The notes: generated by a model from the letters alone, not told the origin. Shown: positions 1 through 8,467, counted from the first letter of the stretch. The stretch is DNA of 29,343 nt from Flavobacteriales bacterium UBA7443 (GCA_002477505.1 DLQB01000129.1:1-29343); one strand, 5' to 3'. Made by a program: numbers and translations.

Positions 1-252
1 TTCAACATCTACCGCTTCCAATACCGAATCAATCCGGCTCTGAGCCACCCGATCTTCCCCTAGGTATTTTATGAGGTAAGTGGTGCCTTGGGTATCACCC
101 GTGTGCACATGTTCCTCCATGGCAGCAACACCGCCTGTCACGGCCTCTTCTGAGCCAGAAGGACCCGGGGCATTGCATGAGCCCAGACAAGCAGCTATTA
201 AAAAAGTTGCAACGACGGTCTGACGAGGCAATGGATTAGCCACCGAAATCAT
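1..252 (-). CDS. apbE: FAD:protein FMN transferase (ApbE-like lipoprotein), N-terminal part
   Basis: The gene runs off the left edge; 84 codons are visible from an ATG at 252, which overlaps the end of nqrF by 17 bases (a GTG at 243 and a TTG at 231 are alternative starts). The product begins with a signal sequence ending in the lipobox LGSC (Cys at about residue 26), followed by a short linker and the TQGTTYLIKY motif that opens ApbE domains. ApbE enzymes transfer FMN from FAD to a Thr in the motif Dxx(S/T)GAT of exported proteins; NqrB and NqrC, encoded just upstream, are the classical substrates, so the position at the end of the nqr operon supports the call. The catalytic part lies outside the window, so function is inferred from the N-terminal motif and context. 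Confidence 0.85.
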   Translation of the reverse strand, partial: MISVANPLPRQTVVATFLIAACLGSCNAPGPSGSEEAVTGGVAAMEEHVHTGDTQGTTYLIKYLGEDRVAQSRIDSVLEAVDVE

Positions 253-1531
253 CGAAACTGACGTTCTCGGGCGGCACTCCCCAATCGTCACACATCTTCA
301 AAACCGCTTGGTTCATCATGGGAGGACCGCAGAAGTAAAATTCTATGTCTTCCGGAGCATCATGCTGGGCAAGTTGGTGTTCAATCACCGCATTGTGCAC
401 GAATCCCAAAAATCCATCGCCTTGATCGCTTATGTCTTTTTTCACTTTCCAATCATCTCCTTCTGCTGGCTCCGAAAGCACTACATGGAAATCAAAATTT
501 GGAAATTCTTCAGCAATCTTGTTGAAGTCATCCAAATAGAAAAGTTCTCGTTTCGAGCGACCGCCGTACCAGAAAGTCACCTTTCGGTCCGTCTTAACGG
601 TATGAAAAAGGTGAAAAAGGTGCGATCGCATGGGAGCCATTCCGGCGCCACCTCCGATGTAAACCATCTCCGATCCCGTCTCCTTGATGAAAAACTCACC
701 GTACGGGCCTGAAATCTCAACCTTATCGCCTGGTTTCTGAGCAAAAACAAAGGACGAACAGATTCCTGGATTCACTTGCATCCATGCGTTCCGAGCGCGG
801 TCCCAAGGTGGAGTAGCAATCCGAATATTCAGCATGACGATATTGCCCTCTGCTGGGTGATTCGCCATGGAGTAAGCGCGGACAATGGGCTCTTCATTGG
901 TCATTTTCAAATCCCACAACCCAAACTTGTCCCACTCGCTTTTGAATGTATTTGGATCTTTGTGGTGATCCGGGTGCGCCGTAACATCAATCCCCTTGTA
1001 TTCCACAACGGTTTCAGGCACATCCACTTGAATGTATCCCCCCGCTTCGAAATCCAAAGACTCTCCTTCCGGAAGTCGGACTACAAATTCCTTAATAAAA
1101 GAAGCTACGTTGTAGTTGGAAACGACCTCGCATTCCCATTTCTTAATCCCAAACACCTCTTCAGGCACTTGAATCTCCATGTCTTCTTTGACCTTGACTT
1201 GGCAGCCTAAGCGCCAGTTGTCCGCGATTTCTTTTCGGCTAAAGTGCGGCTCTTCGGTTGGGAGGATGCTACCTCCCCCTTCGGCCACTTGGCAACGGCA
1301 TTGCACACAAGTTCCGCCGCCGCCACAGGCTGATGGCAAGAAAACGCCATTGTTTCCCAACGTCGTGAGCAGCGTGCTTCCACCATCCACTTCGAGCGTT
1401 TGCTCACCGTTGATAACGATTTTCAGTTTCCCACTGGGTGATAGTTTCGCTTTGGCGAAAAGCAATAAGCCCACAAGAAGCAGGATTACAGCCAAGAAGA
1501 AAGCGATTGTCAGAACAATTGTAGTCGTCAT
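236..1531 (-). CDS. nqrF: Na+-NQR subunit F, NADH-oxidising flavoprotein
   Basis: NqrF is the entry point of the sodium-pumping NADH:quinone reductase: it oxidises NADH at FAD and passes electrons to a 2Fe-2S cluster. I start it at the ATG at 1531 (431 residues), 5 bases after the nqrE stop; a TTG at 1540 would add three residues. An N-terminal membrane helix lies at about 6-26. A plant-type ferredoxin domain follows, with cluster ligands C69, C75, C78 and C110. The FAD-binding motif RAYS is at 218-221, the NAD-binding GGGAGMAP at 293-300, and the C-terminal CGPP segment is typical of ferredoxin-NADP reductase-like folds. Length and motif order fit the family (about 405-435 residues). It is the last nqr structural gene before apbE. 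Confidence 0.97.
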   Translation of the reverse strand: MTTTIVLTIAFFLAVILLLVGLLLFAKAKLSPSGKLKIVINGEQTLEVDGGSTLLTTLGNNGVFLPSACGGGGTCVQCRCQVAEGGGSILPTEEPHFSRKEIADNWRLGCQVKVKEDMEIQVPEEVFGIKKWECEVVSNYNVASFIKEFVVRLPEGESLDFEAGGYIQVDVPETVVEYKGIDVTAHPDHHKDPNTFKSEWDKFGLWDLKMTNEEPIVRAYSMANHPAEGNIVMLNIRIATPPWDRARNAWMQVNPGICSSFVFAQKPGDKVEISGPYGEFFIKETGSEMVYIGGGAGMAPMRSHLFHLFHTVKTDRKVTFWYGGRSKRELFYLDDFNKIAEEFPNFDFHVVLSEPAEGDDWKVKKDISDQGDGFLGFVHNAVIEHQLAQHDAPEDIEFYFCGPPMMNQAVLKMCDDWGVPPENVSFDDFGG

Positions 1532-1536
1532 CTCTA

Positions 1537-2151
1537 TCAAATTTCAATGCCCATGAAGCTCATGAACGCAATGCCCATAAGTCCCGTAATAATGAACGTG
1601 ATGCCCAGTCCTTTCAGGGGAGCTGGCACGTGTGAATAGCGGATTTTCTCACGAATGGCGGCGATGGCGACGATGGCAAGCCACCAACCGACACCTGAGC
1701 CTAAGCCAAATACCGTGGCCTCCCCAATGCTCGGGTACTGGCGGTCTTGCATGAACAAGGCACCACCAAGAATGGAGCAGTTCACGGCAATCAACGGCAA
1801 GAAAATACCCAGTGCTCCGTACAAGGCCGGCGCAAATTTTTCGACAATCATCTCCACCAATTGAACCATGGATGCAATGACTGCAATGAACATAATGAAG
1901 CTGAGGAAACTCAGATTCACAGTCGCGTATTCCGGACTGATCCATTGCAACGCTCCTTCTTTCAAAACGTAATTTTCCAAGAGGTAATTGATCGGAACAG
2001 TGATTCCCAAAACAAAAATCACGGCAAGGCCCAGTCCGTTGGCGGTTTTCACCGTCTTCGAAACGGCTAGGTACGAACACATGCCTAAGAAGTAGGCGAA
2101 AATCATGTTCTCAATGAAGATGCCCTTCACAAATATGCTGAGGTATTCCAT
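1537..2151 (-). CDS. nqrE: Na+-NQR subunit E, integral membrane
   Basis: A 204-residue, very hydrophobic protein with about six membrane helices and the NqrE hallmark FIENMIFAYFLGMC. Cys25 and Cys125 (in AVNCSILGGA) match the conserved cysteines that, together with two in NqrD, hold the iron-sulfur cluster in the middle of the membrane in the Vibrio complex. The ATG at 2151 overlaps the nqrD stop by one base (TAATG), indicating translational coupling. Length is normal for the family (about 200). Confidence 0.97.
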   Translation of the reverse strand: MEYLSIFVKGIFIENMIFAYFLGMCSYLAVSKTVKTANGLGLAVIFVLGITVPINYLLENYVLKEGALQWISPEYATVNLSFLSFIMFIAVIASMVQLVEMIVEKFAPALYGALGIFLPLIAVNCSILGGALFMQDRQYPSIGEATVFGLGSGVGWWLAIVAIAAIREKIRYSHVPAPLKGLGITFIITGLMGIAFMSFMGIEI

Positions 2152-2840
2152 TAGTTCTCTTCGATTAAGGATTGATTGCGACTCCGCTGAATCCAGATGA
2201 TGATACCCACGGTGATGAGTGCCATCGGCGGCAAAATCATGAGGTTATTGTTCTCATAAAATCCCCCTTCGCTCATGAACCATTCCGTGGGCAGAAATTT
2301 GACTTGTCCCATGCCGGGAAGTGAAATCGCCCCACTGCCAAAAACTTCACGTACAATGGAAACGGCCAACAAGATCCAGGCATACCCCATGGCGTTGCCA
2401 ATGGCATCTAAGAACGATGGACCAGGCTTATTGGCCAAAGCAAACGCTTCCAAACGGCCCATGATGATGCAGTTAGTGATGATGAGACCAACGAATACCG
2501 ACAATTTTTCTGAAATGTCCGGCTGGAAGGCCTTCAGCACTTGATCCACAATGATGACCAATGAGGCCACAACAACGAGTTGGACAATGATTCGAATGCG
2601 ATCGGGAATCAGGTTTCGCAAAAGCGATACGATGACGTTGCCACCGATCATCACAAACAAGACGGACAAGCTCATGATGACCGCCTGCTGCAGTTGAACC
2701 GTAATGGCCAATGCCGAGCAAATTCCTAACACTTGAACGGTAATGGGATTTGAATCGTCTAGCGGATCTTTCAGGAGCCTGCGATTCTTTTTGGAAAACA
2801 ACGACTCTTTCTTAGGCGCTGCTGCTGTATCGGTGCTCAT
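2151..2840 (-). CDS. nqrD: Na+-NQR subunit D, integral membrane
   Basis: A 229-residue membrane protein with about six helices, homologous in pattern to NqrE. After a 30-residue charged N-terminus comes the family segment NPITVQVLGICSALA; Cys41 and Cys124 (in LIITNCIIMGRLEA) correspond to the pair that shares the intramembrane iron-sulfur cluster with NqrE. The start ATG overlaps the nqrC stop by four bases (ATGA) and the gene ends one base into nqrE, so it sits in the coupled core of the operon. The N-terminal charged stretch is slightly longer than in Vibrio NqrD (about 210 residues). Confidence 0.96.
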   Translation of the reverse strand: MSTDTAAAPKKESLFSKKNRRLLKDPLDDSNPITVQVLGICSALAITVQLQQAVIMSLSVLFVMIGGNVIVSLLRNLIPDRIRIIVQLVVVASLVIIVDQVLKAFQPDISEKLSVFVGLIITNCIIMGRLEAFALANKPGPSFLDAIGNAMGYAWILLAVSIVREVFGSGAISLPGMGQVKFLPTEWFMSEGGFYENNNLMILPPMALITVGIIIWIQRSRNQSLIEEN

Positions 2841-3634
2841 CGTTGGGCTCGTGTTTCTGATTCAAAATACCGGTAGTACACTTTCAAAGTGCGATTCATC
2901 ATTTCATCCACCCCCTTCGACGTGATGGTTCCCCCAGTGATGCCGTCGACGCTGTATTCGTCGGTCGGAGCGCCACCTTTGGTTATGGTGAACAAGGCAG
3001 CCGCATCAGCATTGAGCTGCTTGCCTTTGAACTTCTCTGTGAAAAAGGTCTCTTTGATTTCTGCTCCCAGACCAGGTGTCTCGGTTTTGTGATCAAAATT
3101 GGCCCCGTAAATCGTAGTCTTGTCCTCTTCGAGTGCAACATATCCCCAAATGGGCCCCCAAAGGCCTGACCCCACCATAGGAATGACGTAAAGGCTCGCG
3201 CCGTCTTTGGCGCAGCGGAAAAGTGGGAATCGCAAGCCATCTTCGGAGAGCGCAGCTATCAGCGCAGCCTCGTCACCGTCTGTCGCTTTGACGGCGGATT
3301 TGACGCTGGCACGGTAATCCTTCTTCACATCGATTCCAAAGGGATCTTGTTTGTCTTTTGGATCAACCGCTGAGGAAGTAGCCATCAATTCCCGACCGGA
3401 CATGTCAATTGCCACTCGCTCAACCACATAATCCGCGAATAACTCACTGGCATTGGTTCGGTTCGCATCGACGCCGATCGCTCCGAGAATGTCCATCATT
3501 TTCTTGTCCGCCGCATTCGCGTTCTGACGCTCTTTCAACGAAAGAGACGTGTAGGCCAGCGACGTCCCTACCACAACCACCATGATGATGGAGAAGAGAA
3601 ACGTGTAGCCCGTGCTGTTTTTATCAATTGCCAT
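2837..3634 (-). CDS. nqrC: Na+-NQR subunit C, covalent FMN protein
   Basis: The 265-residue product has one N-terminal membrane helix (about 11-30) and a large periplasmic FMN-binding domain. The flavin attachment motif is D230-G-I-T-G-G-T236, with T236 the expected FMN-phosphothreonine; the usual Ala before the Thr is Gly here. The FMN-binding signatures SGLWGPIWGY (156-165) and TETPGLGA (184-191) are present. Electrons pass from the membrane iron-sulfur cluster to this FMN and on to the NqrB flavins. It overlaps nqrD by four bases and begins 11 bases after nqrB. Confidence 0.96.
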   Translation of the reverse strand: MAIDKNSTGYTFLFSIIMVVVVGTSLAYTSLSLKERQNANAADKKMMDILGAIGVDANRTNASELFADYVVERVAIDMSGRELMATSSAVDPKDKQDPFGIDVKKDYRASVKSAVKATDGDEAALIAALSEDGLRFPLFRCAKDGASLYVIPMVGSGLWGPIWGYVALEEDKTTIYGANFDHKTETPGLGAEIKETFFTEKFKGKQLNADAAALFTITKGGAPTDEYSVDGITGGTITSKGVDEMMNRTLKVYYRYFESETRAQR

Positions 3635-3645
3635 GGTTCTTCGAA

Positions 3646-4902
3646 TTAAGCAGTTGCACGTTTGGCCAAGGCGAATTCAGCGCGCTTTTCACGCTTGCTC
3701 ACATTGGCTTGAATCACATAATGATCAATGAGTGGTGCCATTACGTTCATGAACAAAATCGCCATCATTACTCCTTCTGGATATGCCGGGTTGAAAACCC
3801 GGATCATAATGGATAAGAACCCTCCAAAAAAGCCATAAATCCATTTTCCTCGCTCCGTCTGGGCTGCGCTTACGGGGTCGGTCGCCATGAACACCATACC
3901 AAACATAAATCCACCCATTACCACTTGATGGATGGCAGGTATCGTCATGTAAGCATTCAGCCCCATCGCATTAAAAATCGCCCCCATGGCCAATCCTCCA
4001 ACGAGGAAAGAAGACATCACCTTCCAGCTGCCAATTCCTGTCCAGATCAACAAAGCTGCGCCGATTAAAATCGCCAGCGCCGAAGTCTCTCCAACCGAAC
4101 CAGGGATAAGACCAAAGAATGAATTCGTGAGGCTGAACATTCCACCGGCGGCGAACATGTCCATGACCCCCGCAACGGCCGGCTCCGTTGGAGCCTTTCC
4201 AACCGTGGAGGCCAAATGACCCAGCGCTGTGGCACCTGTGTAACCATCAACGAGCAAACCACCCGCCTTTGAAGTTGCCACTTCATGGATCCAAATCTCA
4301 CCCGAGAGTTGTTTCGGATAAGCGAAGAAAAGGAACGCTCGGGCGGTAAGGGCGACATTCAGAATGTTCATCCCCGTGCCTCCAAAGACTTCTTTGGCGA
4401 TGATCACAGCGAATGCTACCGCAAGTGCCAACATCCAGAGTGGTACATCGACAGGCATGATGAGTGGAATCAACATGCCTGAGACCAAATAACCTTCGTT
4501 GATGCTGTGGCCACGCATGCCCGCAAAGAGAAATTCAATACCAAGACCGACACCATAGCTCACTACGACGAGCGGAAGAACCTTCACCGCTCCGATCAAG
4601 AGCTTGTCCCAAAACGCCATCATCAGCGGGTCGGCAACGCTTACTTCGCCAATGGAGAGCAAGTATTGGTGGCCTTGGTTCCAAGTGCCGAATAGCAAAG
4701 CAGGGATTAACGCAACAATGACCATGAACATGGTCCGCTTTAAATCCACGCCGTCACGAATGTGAACACCACTCTTCGTGGTATGTCCTGGAGTGAATGC
4801 AAACGTTTCCAAAGAATCGTAAACGACCCAGAAACGACTCAGCTTTCCTCCTTCTTCAAAATGAGGCCGGATCGAGTCCAGCATTTTGTGCAGTGCTTTC
4901 AT
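3646..4902 (-). CDS. nqrB: Na+-NQR subunit B, covalent FMN and riboflavin membrane subunit
   Basis: NqrB is the main sodium-translocating subunit. This copy has 418 residues with a cytoplasmic N-terminus and about ten membrane helices. The flavinylation motif D219-G-Y-T-G-A-T225 is intact, so T225 is the predicted FMN-phosphothreonine. Other conserved stretches are RGHSINEGYLVSGMLIPL (130-147) and EVFGGTGMNILNVAL (171-185). The gene starts 9 bases after nqrA and ends 11 bases before nqrC. Size and order are standard. Confidence 0.97.
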   Translation of the reverse strand: MKALHKMLDSIRPHFEEGGKLSRFWVVYDSLETFAFTPGHTTKSGVHIRDGVDLKRTMFMVIVALIPALLFGTWNQGHQYLLSIGEVSVADPLMMAFWDKLLIGAVKVLPLVVVSYGVGLGIEFLFAGMRGHSINEGYLVSGMLIPLIMPVDVPLWMLALAVAFAVIIAKEVFGGTGMNILNVALTARAFLFFAYPKQLSGEIWIHEVATSKAGGLLVDGYTGATALGHLASTVGKAPTEPAVAGVMDMFAAGGMFSLTNSFFGLIPGSVGETSALAILIGAALLIWTGIGSWKVMSSFLVGGLAMGAIFNAMGLNAYMTIPAIHQVVMGGFMFGMVFMATDPVSAAQTERGKWIYGFFGGFLSIMIRVFNPAYPEGVMMAILFMNVMAPLIDHYVIQANVSKREKRAEFALAKRATA

Positions 4903-4911
4903 AATCGCTGA

Positions 4912-6267
4912 TTATCCAAGTTCTTTCTTCAAATTGTCCAAGCCATCTCTCACAATGTCTTGAACGTCAATTTTCGAGGTGCAGGCATATTCACACAAAG
5001 CGAAGTCCTCCGGCGCCACTTCATAAATACCGAGCTTCTCCATGGCATCAATGTCGTTGGCCAAAATGCTTTTGATGAGCTGCACAGGATAGATGTCAAA
5101 TGGGAACACAGGCTCGTATTGGCCCGTGACGACAAAGGCTCTTTCTTCACCACCGGTATTCGTATCCATCACGAATTCTTTCGATTTTGGCATCAACCAC
5201 GTCGGGTAAGACTTCGAAAGCGAGAATTTGTCCAGCCCTGGACTCAACCAACCCGAGGTCAACAAAAACTTGGGCTCATTCCCCTCCGGGAGCAAGGTGA
5301 CTTGGTGGTCCAAACCGCCCAAATAGCCGTCTGCAGCAGCATGTGTGCCAGTGAGTGGATTGCCAGAAATGAAACGCGTAGCATCTCCTTGGTGGCCTGC
5401 CGTCAAAGCCGTCAACTCACACCCCAAGTTCGTTTGAAAGTATTTCGGAGACGGATGTTCCGACCCAGCAGCAGATACCGTTCGTTTGGTGGTGTAGAAG
5501 CCGGTCGTCAGCGTTTCTCCGAGGTTGGCTACATCTTCTGCATGCATGGTCCACACGACTTCTCCCTTGTTTACCGGAAGGGTGTGGTGAATTTGTACAC
5601 CAACGTTGCCCGCAGGATGCGGTCCTTCGAACGTTGTGACCGCAACCTTGTCCAAGCCCGAGAACATAGACTGTTCAGGTCGTGCACCCACGTGAACAGC
5701 ATCGCCATGGACAAGAGCGCTCAGAGCGTGTATCCCAGATTGGAAAGCCTCCATTCGATCGCGCAGGACAATTTCCATGTCAGGTGCCAGCGGGGCGGAA
5801 TCGAAACCGCTCACATGAATGCTTCTTGGGGCATCCATGGGGTTGGCCACGTCAGCAAAAGGACGTTGCTCCACGAATGGAAACATCCCATGGCTGAGCA
5901 TTGCGCCGCGGATCTCATCAGCTGAAGCTTCAGTTACATTGATTTTGCCCAAAGCGACGGCCTTGTTGCCACCGTCTGATTCAACTACAACGGCGAGTAT
6001 TCGTCGTTTCTCTCCCCGAACAATGGCCTTGACCGTTCCGCTTATTGGGCTCAAAAACTTCATCGCTGGAGTTTCTTTACTGTGGAAGAGTGGTGAGCCC
6101 GCCTCAACAGCGGCTCCTTCTTTCACTTCCAATTTGGGCACGATACCGTGATAATTGGGGGGCTGTACGGCATAAGTTGCCGTGGGCGCAGCAGTTTCAA
6201 CCGTTTTGGTTGGCCGGCCTTTCAGCCGAATATCTGCTCCTTTTCTAATCCGAATTTTGCGGGACAT
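4912..6267 (-). CDS. nqrA: Na+-NQR subunit A, cytoplasmic
   Basis: First gene of the nqr operon. NqrA is the peripheral cytoplasmic subunit, with a RnfC/Nqo1-related fold, that contacts NqrB and the quinone site. I use the ATG at 6267 (451 residues), which gives the family N-terminus MSRKIRIRKGADIRLKG; a GTG two codons upstream (6273) also exists. The biotinyl-lipoyl-like region with LSPISGTVKAIVRGEKRRI lies at about 72-90, and ELTAL, GNPLTG and YPVQLIKSILANDIDAMEKLGIYE regions typical of NqrA follow. A TAnnTTTG promoter box lies 30-37 bases upstream of the start. The gene diverges from the T9SS plug gene. Confidence 0.96.
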   Translation of the reverse strand: MSRKIRIRKGADIRLKGRPTKTVETAAPTATYAVQPPNYHGIVPKLEVKEGAAVEAGSPLFHSKETPAMKFLSPISGTVKAIVRGEKRRILAVVVESDGGNKAVALGKINVTEASADEIRGAMLSHGMFPFVEQRPFADVANPMDAPRSIHVSGFDSAPLAPDMEIVLRDRMEAFQSGIHALSALVHGDAVHVGARPEQSMFSGLDKVAVTTFEGPHPAGNVGVQIHHTLPVNKGEVVWTMHAEDVANLGETLTTGFYTTKRTVSAAGSEHPSPKYFQTNLGCELTALTAGHQGDATRFISGNPLTGTHAAADGYLGGLDHQVTLLPEGNEPKFLLTSGWLSPGLDKFSLSKSYPTWLMPKSKEFVMDTNTGGEERAFVVTGQYEPVFPFDIYPVQLIKSILANDIDAMEKLGIYEVAPEDFALCEYACTSKIDVQDIVRDGLDNLKKELG

Positions 6268-6296
6268 AAGCACGCGAAGATTTACTTTTCGGGGCG

Positions 6297-6304
6297 CAAA
6301 GTTA
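6297..6304 (-). promoter_or_regulatory. Candidate -7 promoter box (TAACTTTG) for the nqr operon
   Basis: On the minus strand the sequence TAACTTTG is an exact match to the Bacteroidota housekeeping -7 box TAnnTTTG. It ends 29 bases before the nqrA ATG, allowing a short leader of roughly 25 bases. No clear TTTG -33 box is seen at the expected 19-21 base spacing. Confidence 0.55.
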
Positions 6305-6336
6305 GGTCTCGGTAACGAACCTGCACCACTTTCGCA

Positions 6337-6344
6337 TAAATTTC
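6337..6344 (+). promoter_or_regulatory. Candidate -7 promoter box (TAAATTTC) before the T9SS plug gene
   Basis: TAAATTTC matches TAnnTTTG at 7 of 8 positions and lies 7 bases before the ATG at 6352. The same word precedes two other genes in the window at similar distance, so it is probably a promoter element, implying transcription start at or very near the start codon. No -33 box was recognised. Confidence 0.45.
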
Positions 6345-6351
6345 TGCATCA

Positions 6352-7728
6352 ATGAGCAACTTCAACCGCACAACAACCACGAACAGCCGTTCAAGGGCCA
6401 CGACTGGCAACTCGAATCGCTCGAGCACAAAATGGCTCGGAGTCGTCGTTTGGACGGTCTTTTTTGGGGGCAGCATCACCGGACAAGAATTGGCCTACCC
6501 CATCTCATTCACCGCGGAAGATATTCGAACGGTTCAATTGCATCCCTTCGGCGTGCCCACGGCATCGCCATTTGCGCCGCTCCAAGGTGGACGTCTGGAG
6601 TTGGCTTTTGATGACTTCTCACCCTACCAACGGCGGCTTGAAATACGCTGGAAGCATTGCACGTTCGACTGGTTTGACTCTCCTGACTTGGATGCTTCTG
6701 ACTGGATCAATGGATTCACTACCGGGAGTTTCGAATCCATCGAATCGAGTTTCAACACCAAAGCTACGTACATCCATTACCGCTCCTCGTTCCCCAACAA
6801 CTTGACGGAATTTGCCTTGAGTGGCAATTACATCGTTGAGGTTTACGATGCCGACCGACCAGATGAACCATTGATTCAGCGTCGGTTTACCTTGTACGAG
6901 ACAGCCGTCACCATTGAAGCTCAGGCTCGAGAATCCACGGTAATCCGGGACAAACGAACCCATCAGGAATTGGACTTCACCGTCAAACATGGGGACAGCA
7001 ATTATCCCTTGTACGATGCCTACGATGCCCTGCAATGCGTGGTGCTGCAGAATGGTCGTTGGGAATCTGCAATCTCCAATATAGAACCGCAATTCGTTCG
7101 GGGCAATGAGGTGGTTTTTAATCCCACAAATGAGCAATCATTTGCCGGTGGAAACAGCTGGCGTTTCGCAGATCTCAAAAGCACTCAATTCGCAGCCCTC
7201 GGCATCCAAAGCATTGAAGAAACAGCATCTTTTTGGCACGTTTACATGGAAGAAGACGAGCCACGAACATTTGCCTTTCATCAAGCCCGTCAAGATTTGG
7301 ATGGGCATTTTACGATCGCTAACGATCGCCAAGAGAATACGACAGGCAGCGACTATGTCCAAGTGCATTTCAGCCTGAAAGCCTTCGAACCACTGGCCGA
7401 AAAGGACATCTATGTTTTTGGCGGTATCTCCGACTGGAGCTTGCAACCCACCCATCGCATGGCTTGGAACCAAGCGACTCGCCGCTACGAAACCACCCTT
7501 CTCGTGAAGCAAGGCTATTACAACTACCTCTACTTGACGCGCGATTCAAGAGCAGCAGGGCAAACGAGTCCCGAATCCTTGCAAGTCTCCCCGGGAATCG
7601 TAGCTGACATCGAGGGTTCACATGCGCGAGCGGACAATGTGTACCAAGTGCTGGCGTACTATTGGGATATGAGTGGTTATGATCGCGTCATCGGTTACCA
7701 GCCCATCCGTTTTGGCGTGAATCCTTAA
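6352..7728 (+). CDS. Type IX secretion system plug protein (former DUF5103 family)
   Basis: The 458-residue product matches the family formerly called DUF5103, now the T9SS plug protein, which closes the periplasmic end of the giant SprA/Sov translocon when no cargo is present. The recognisable N-terminal region includes IRTVQLHPFG (about 59-68), a stretch running from LELAFDDF through YQRRLEIRWKHC (about 82-103) and the SSFNTKATYIHYRSSFPN segment. The C-terminal part has FGGISDWSL and YYNYLYL, recalling beta-sandwich modules of this family. The signal sequence hydrophobic core is at about 28-42 and is preceded by an unusual 27-residue Ser/Thr/Asn/Arg-rich n-region; there is no other in-frame ATG, GTG or TTG before it, so the start is firm. 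It diverges from nqrA. Assignment rests on remembered family patterns. Confidence 0.82.
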   Translation: MSNFNRTTTTNSRSRATTGNSNRSSTKWLGVVVWTVFFGGSITGQELAYPISFTAEDIRTVQLHPFGVPTASPFAPLQGGRLELAFDDFSPYQRRLEIRWKHCTFDWFDSPDLDASDWINGFTTGSFESIESSFNTKATYIHYRSSFPNNLTEFALSGNYIVEVYDADRPDEPLIQRRFTLYETAVTIEAQARESTVIRDKRTHQELDFTVKHGDSNYPLYDAYDALQCVVLQNGRWESAISNIEPQFVRGNEVVFNPTNEQSFAGGNSWRFADLKSTQFAALGIQSIEETASFWHVYMEEDEPRTFAFHQARQDLDGHFTIANDRQENTTGSDYVQVHFSLKAFEPLAEKDIYVFGGISDWSLQPTHRMAWNQATRRYETTLLVKQGYYNYLYLTRDSRAAGQTSPESLQVSPGIVADIEGSHARADNVYQVLAYYWDMSGYDRVIGYQPIRFGVNP

Positions 7729-7741
7729 GGGCTTTTCAACC

Positions 7742-7749
7742 TAAATTAG
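7742..7749 (+). promoter_or_regulatory. Weak -7-like box (TAAATTAG) before the SDR gene
   Basis: TAAATTAG lies 4 bases before the GTG start at 7754, in the same relative place as the TAAATTTC boxes of neighbouring genes, but matches TAnnTTTG at only 6 of 8 positions. It may be a degraded promoter, or the gene may be read through from the upstream plug gene, which ends at 7728. Confidence 0.25.
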
Positions 7750-7753
7750 ACGC

Positions 7754-8467
7754 GTGAAATCTCTCCGAATCCTCCTGACTGGCGGTTCCAGCGGCATCGG
7801 TGCCGCCACCGCTCAAGCCCTCACAGCTGCGGGCCACCGCGTCACCATTCTCGCTCGAAACGAAGCCGCTCTTGCATCCGTGGCTGAGCTGTGCCCTGCT
7901 GAATCCATTCGTTATCAAATTGTTGATGTGACCAACGAACACGATGTCAAGTTGGCGGTGGATGAAGCCATTGCCCAATGGGGCGGTATCGATGCCTGCA
8001 TTCCAAACGCTGGTCTTGGCATCTTCGAACCGCTCAAAACAGCTGAACTGAGCGACTGGAAAAAGATGGTTGATGTGAACATTGGCGGTGTATTGAACAC
8101 GTTGCATGCCTGCCTACCGAGTTTAATTGAAAACAAAGGACACGTAATCCAAATTGGCTCGATCGCGGCTCGAAACGTGTTTCCGAACAGTGGCATCTAT
8201 TGCGCGACCAAGCATGCGGTGCTGGCCATCAGCGAATCCTTGCGCATTGAATTCCGAGATGAGCTCGCCGTCACAACGATCAATCCGGGTGCAGTTGACA
8301 CCTCCTTCATCGACCAAACCAAGGACGATGAATTGCGGGAAAATTACCGCCCCCAGTTTGAGCAAGGCATGCAGCCTGGCTTCATCGCCGAAGCCATCGC
8401 GTTTGCCGTATCCTCCGGTGGAAAAGGGGTCTTTAGCGAAATGACCATGCGCCCAGATCGAAGATGA
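7754..8467 (+). CDS. Short-chain dehydrogenase/reductase (SDR)
   Basis: A 237-residue classical SDR, an NAD(P)(H)-dependent oxidoreductase with a Rossmann fold. The cofactor loop TGGSSGIG is at 9-16, the structural NAG at 85-87, and the catalytic residues are N109, S136, Y149 and K153 (YCATK). PGAVDT after the active site is also typical. The start is GTG at 7754, fixed by the family N-terminus (MKSLRILLTGG). Arg35 after the second beta strand (ILARN) suggests NADP(H) preference. The substrate cannot be told from sequence. The stop overlaps the start of the glycosyltransferase gene by four bases. Confidence 0.9.
   Translation: MKSLRILLTGGSSGIGAATAQALTAAGHRVTILARNEAALASVAELCPAESIRYQIVDVTNEHDVKLAVDEAIAQWGGIDACIPNAGLGIFEPLKTAELSDWKKMVDVNIGGVLNTLHACLPSLIENKGHVIQIGSIAARNVFPNSGIYCATKHAVLAISESLRIEFRDELAVTTINPGAVDTSFIDQTKDDELRENYRPQFEQGMQPGFIAEAIAFAVSSGGKGVFSEMTMRPDRR

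Noticed and set aside
4960..5925. Long plus-strand open frame (321 codons) across nqrA
   Set aside because: It is antisense to a clear nqrA with full family motifs; its translation has no recognisable domain and an atypical composition, so it is a shadow frame.
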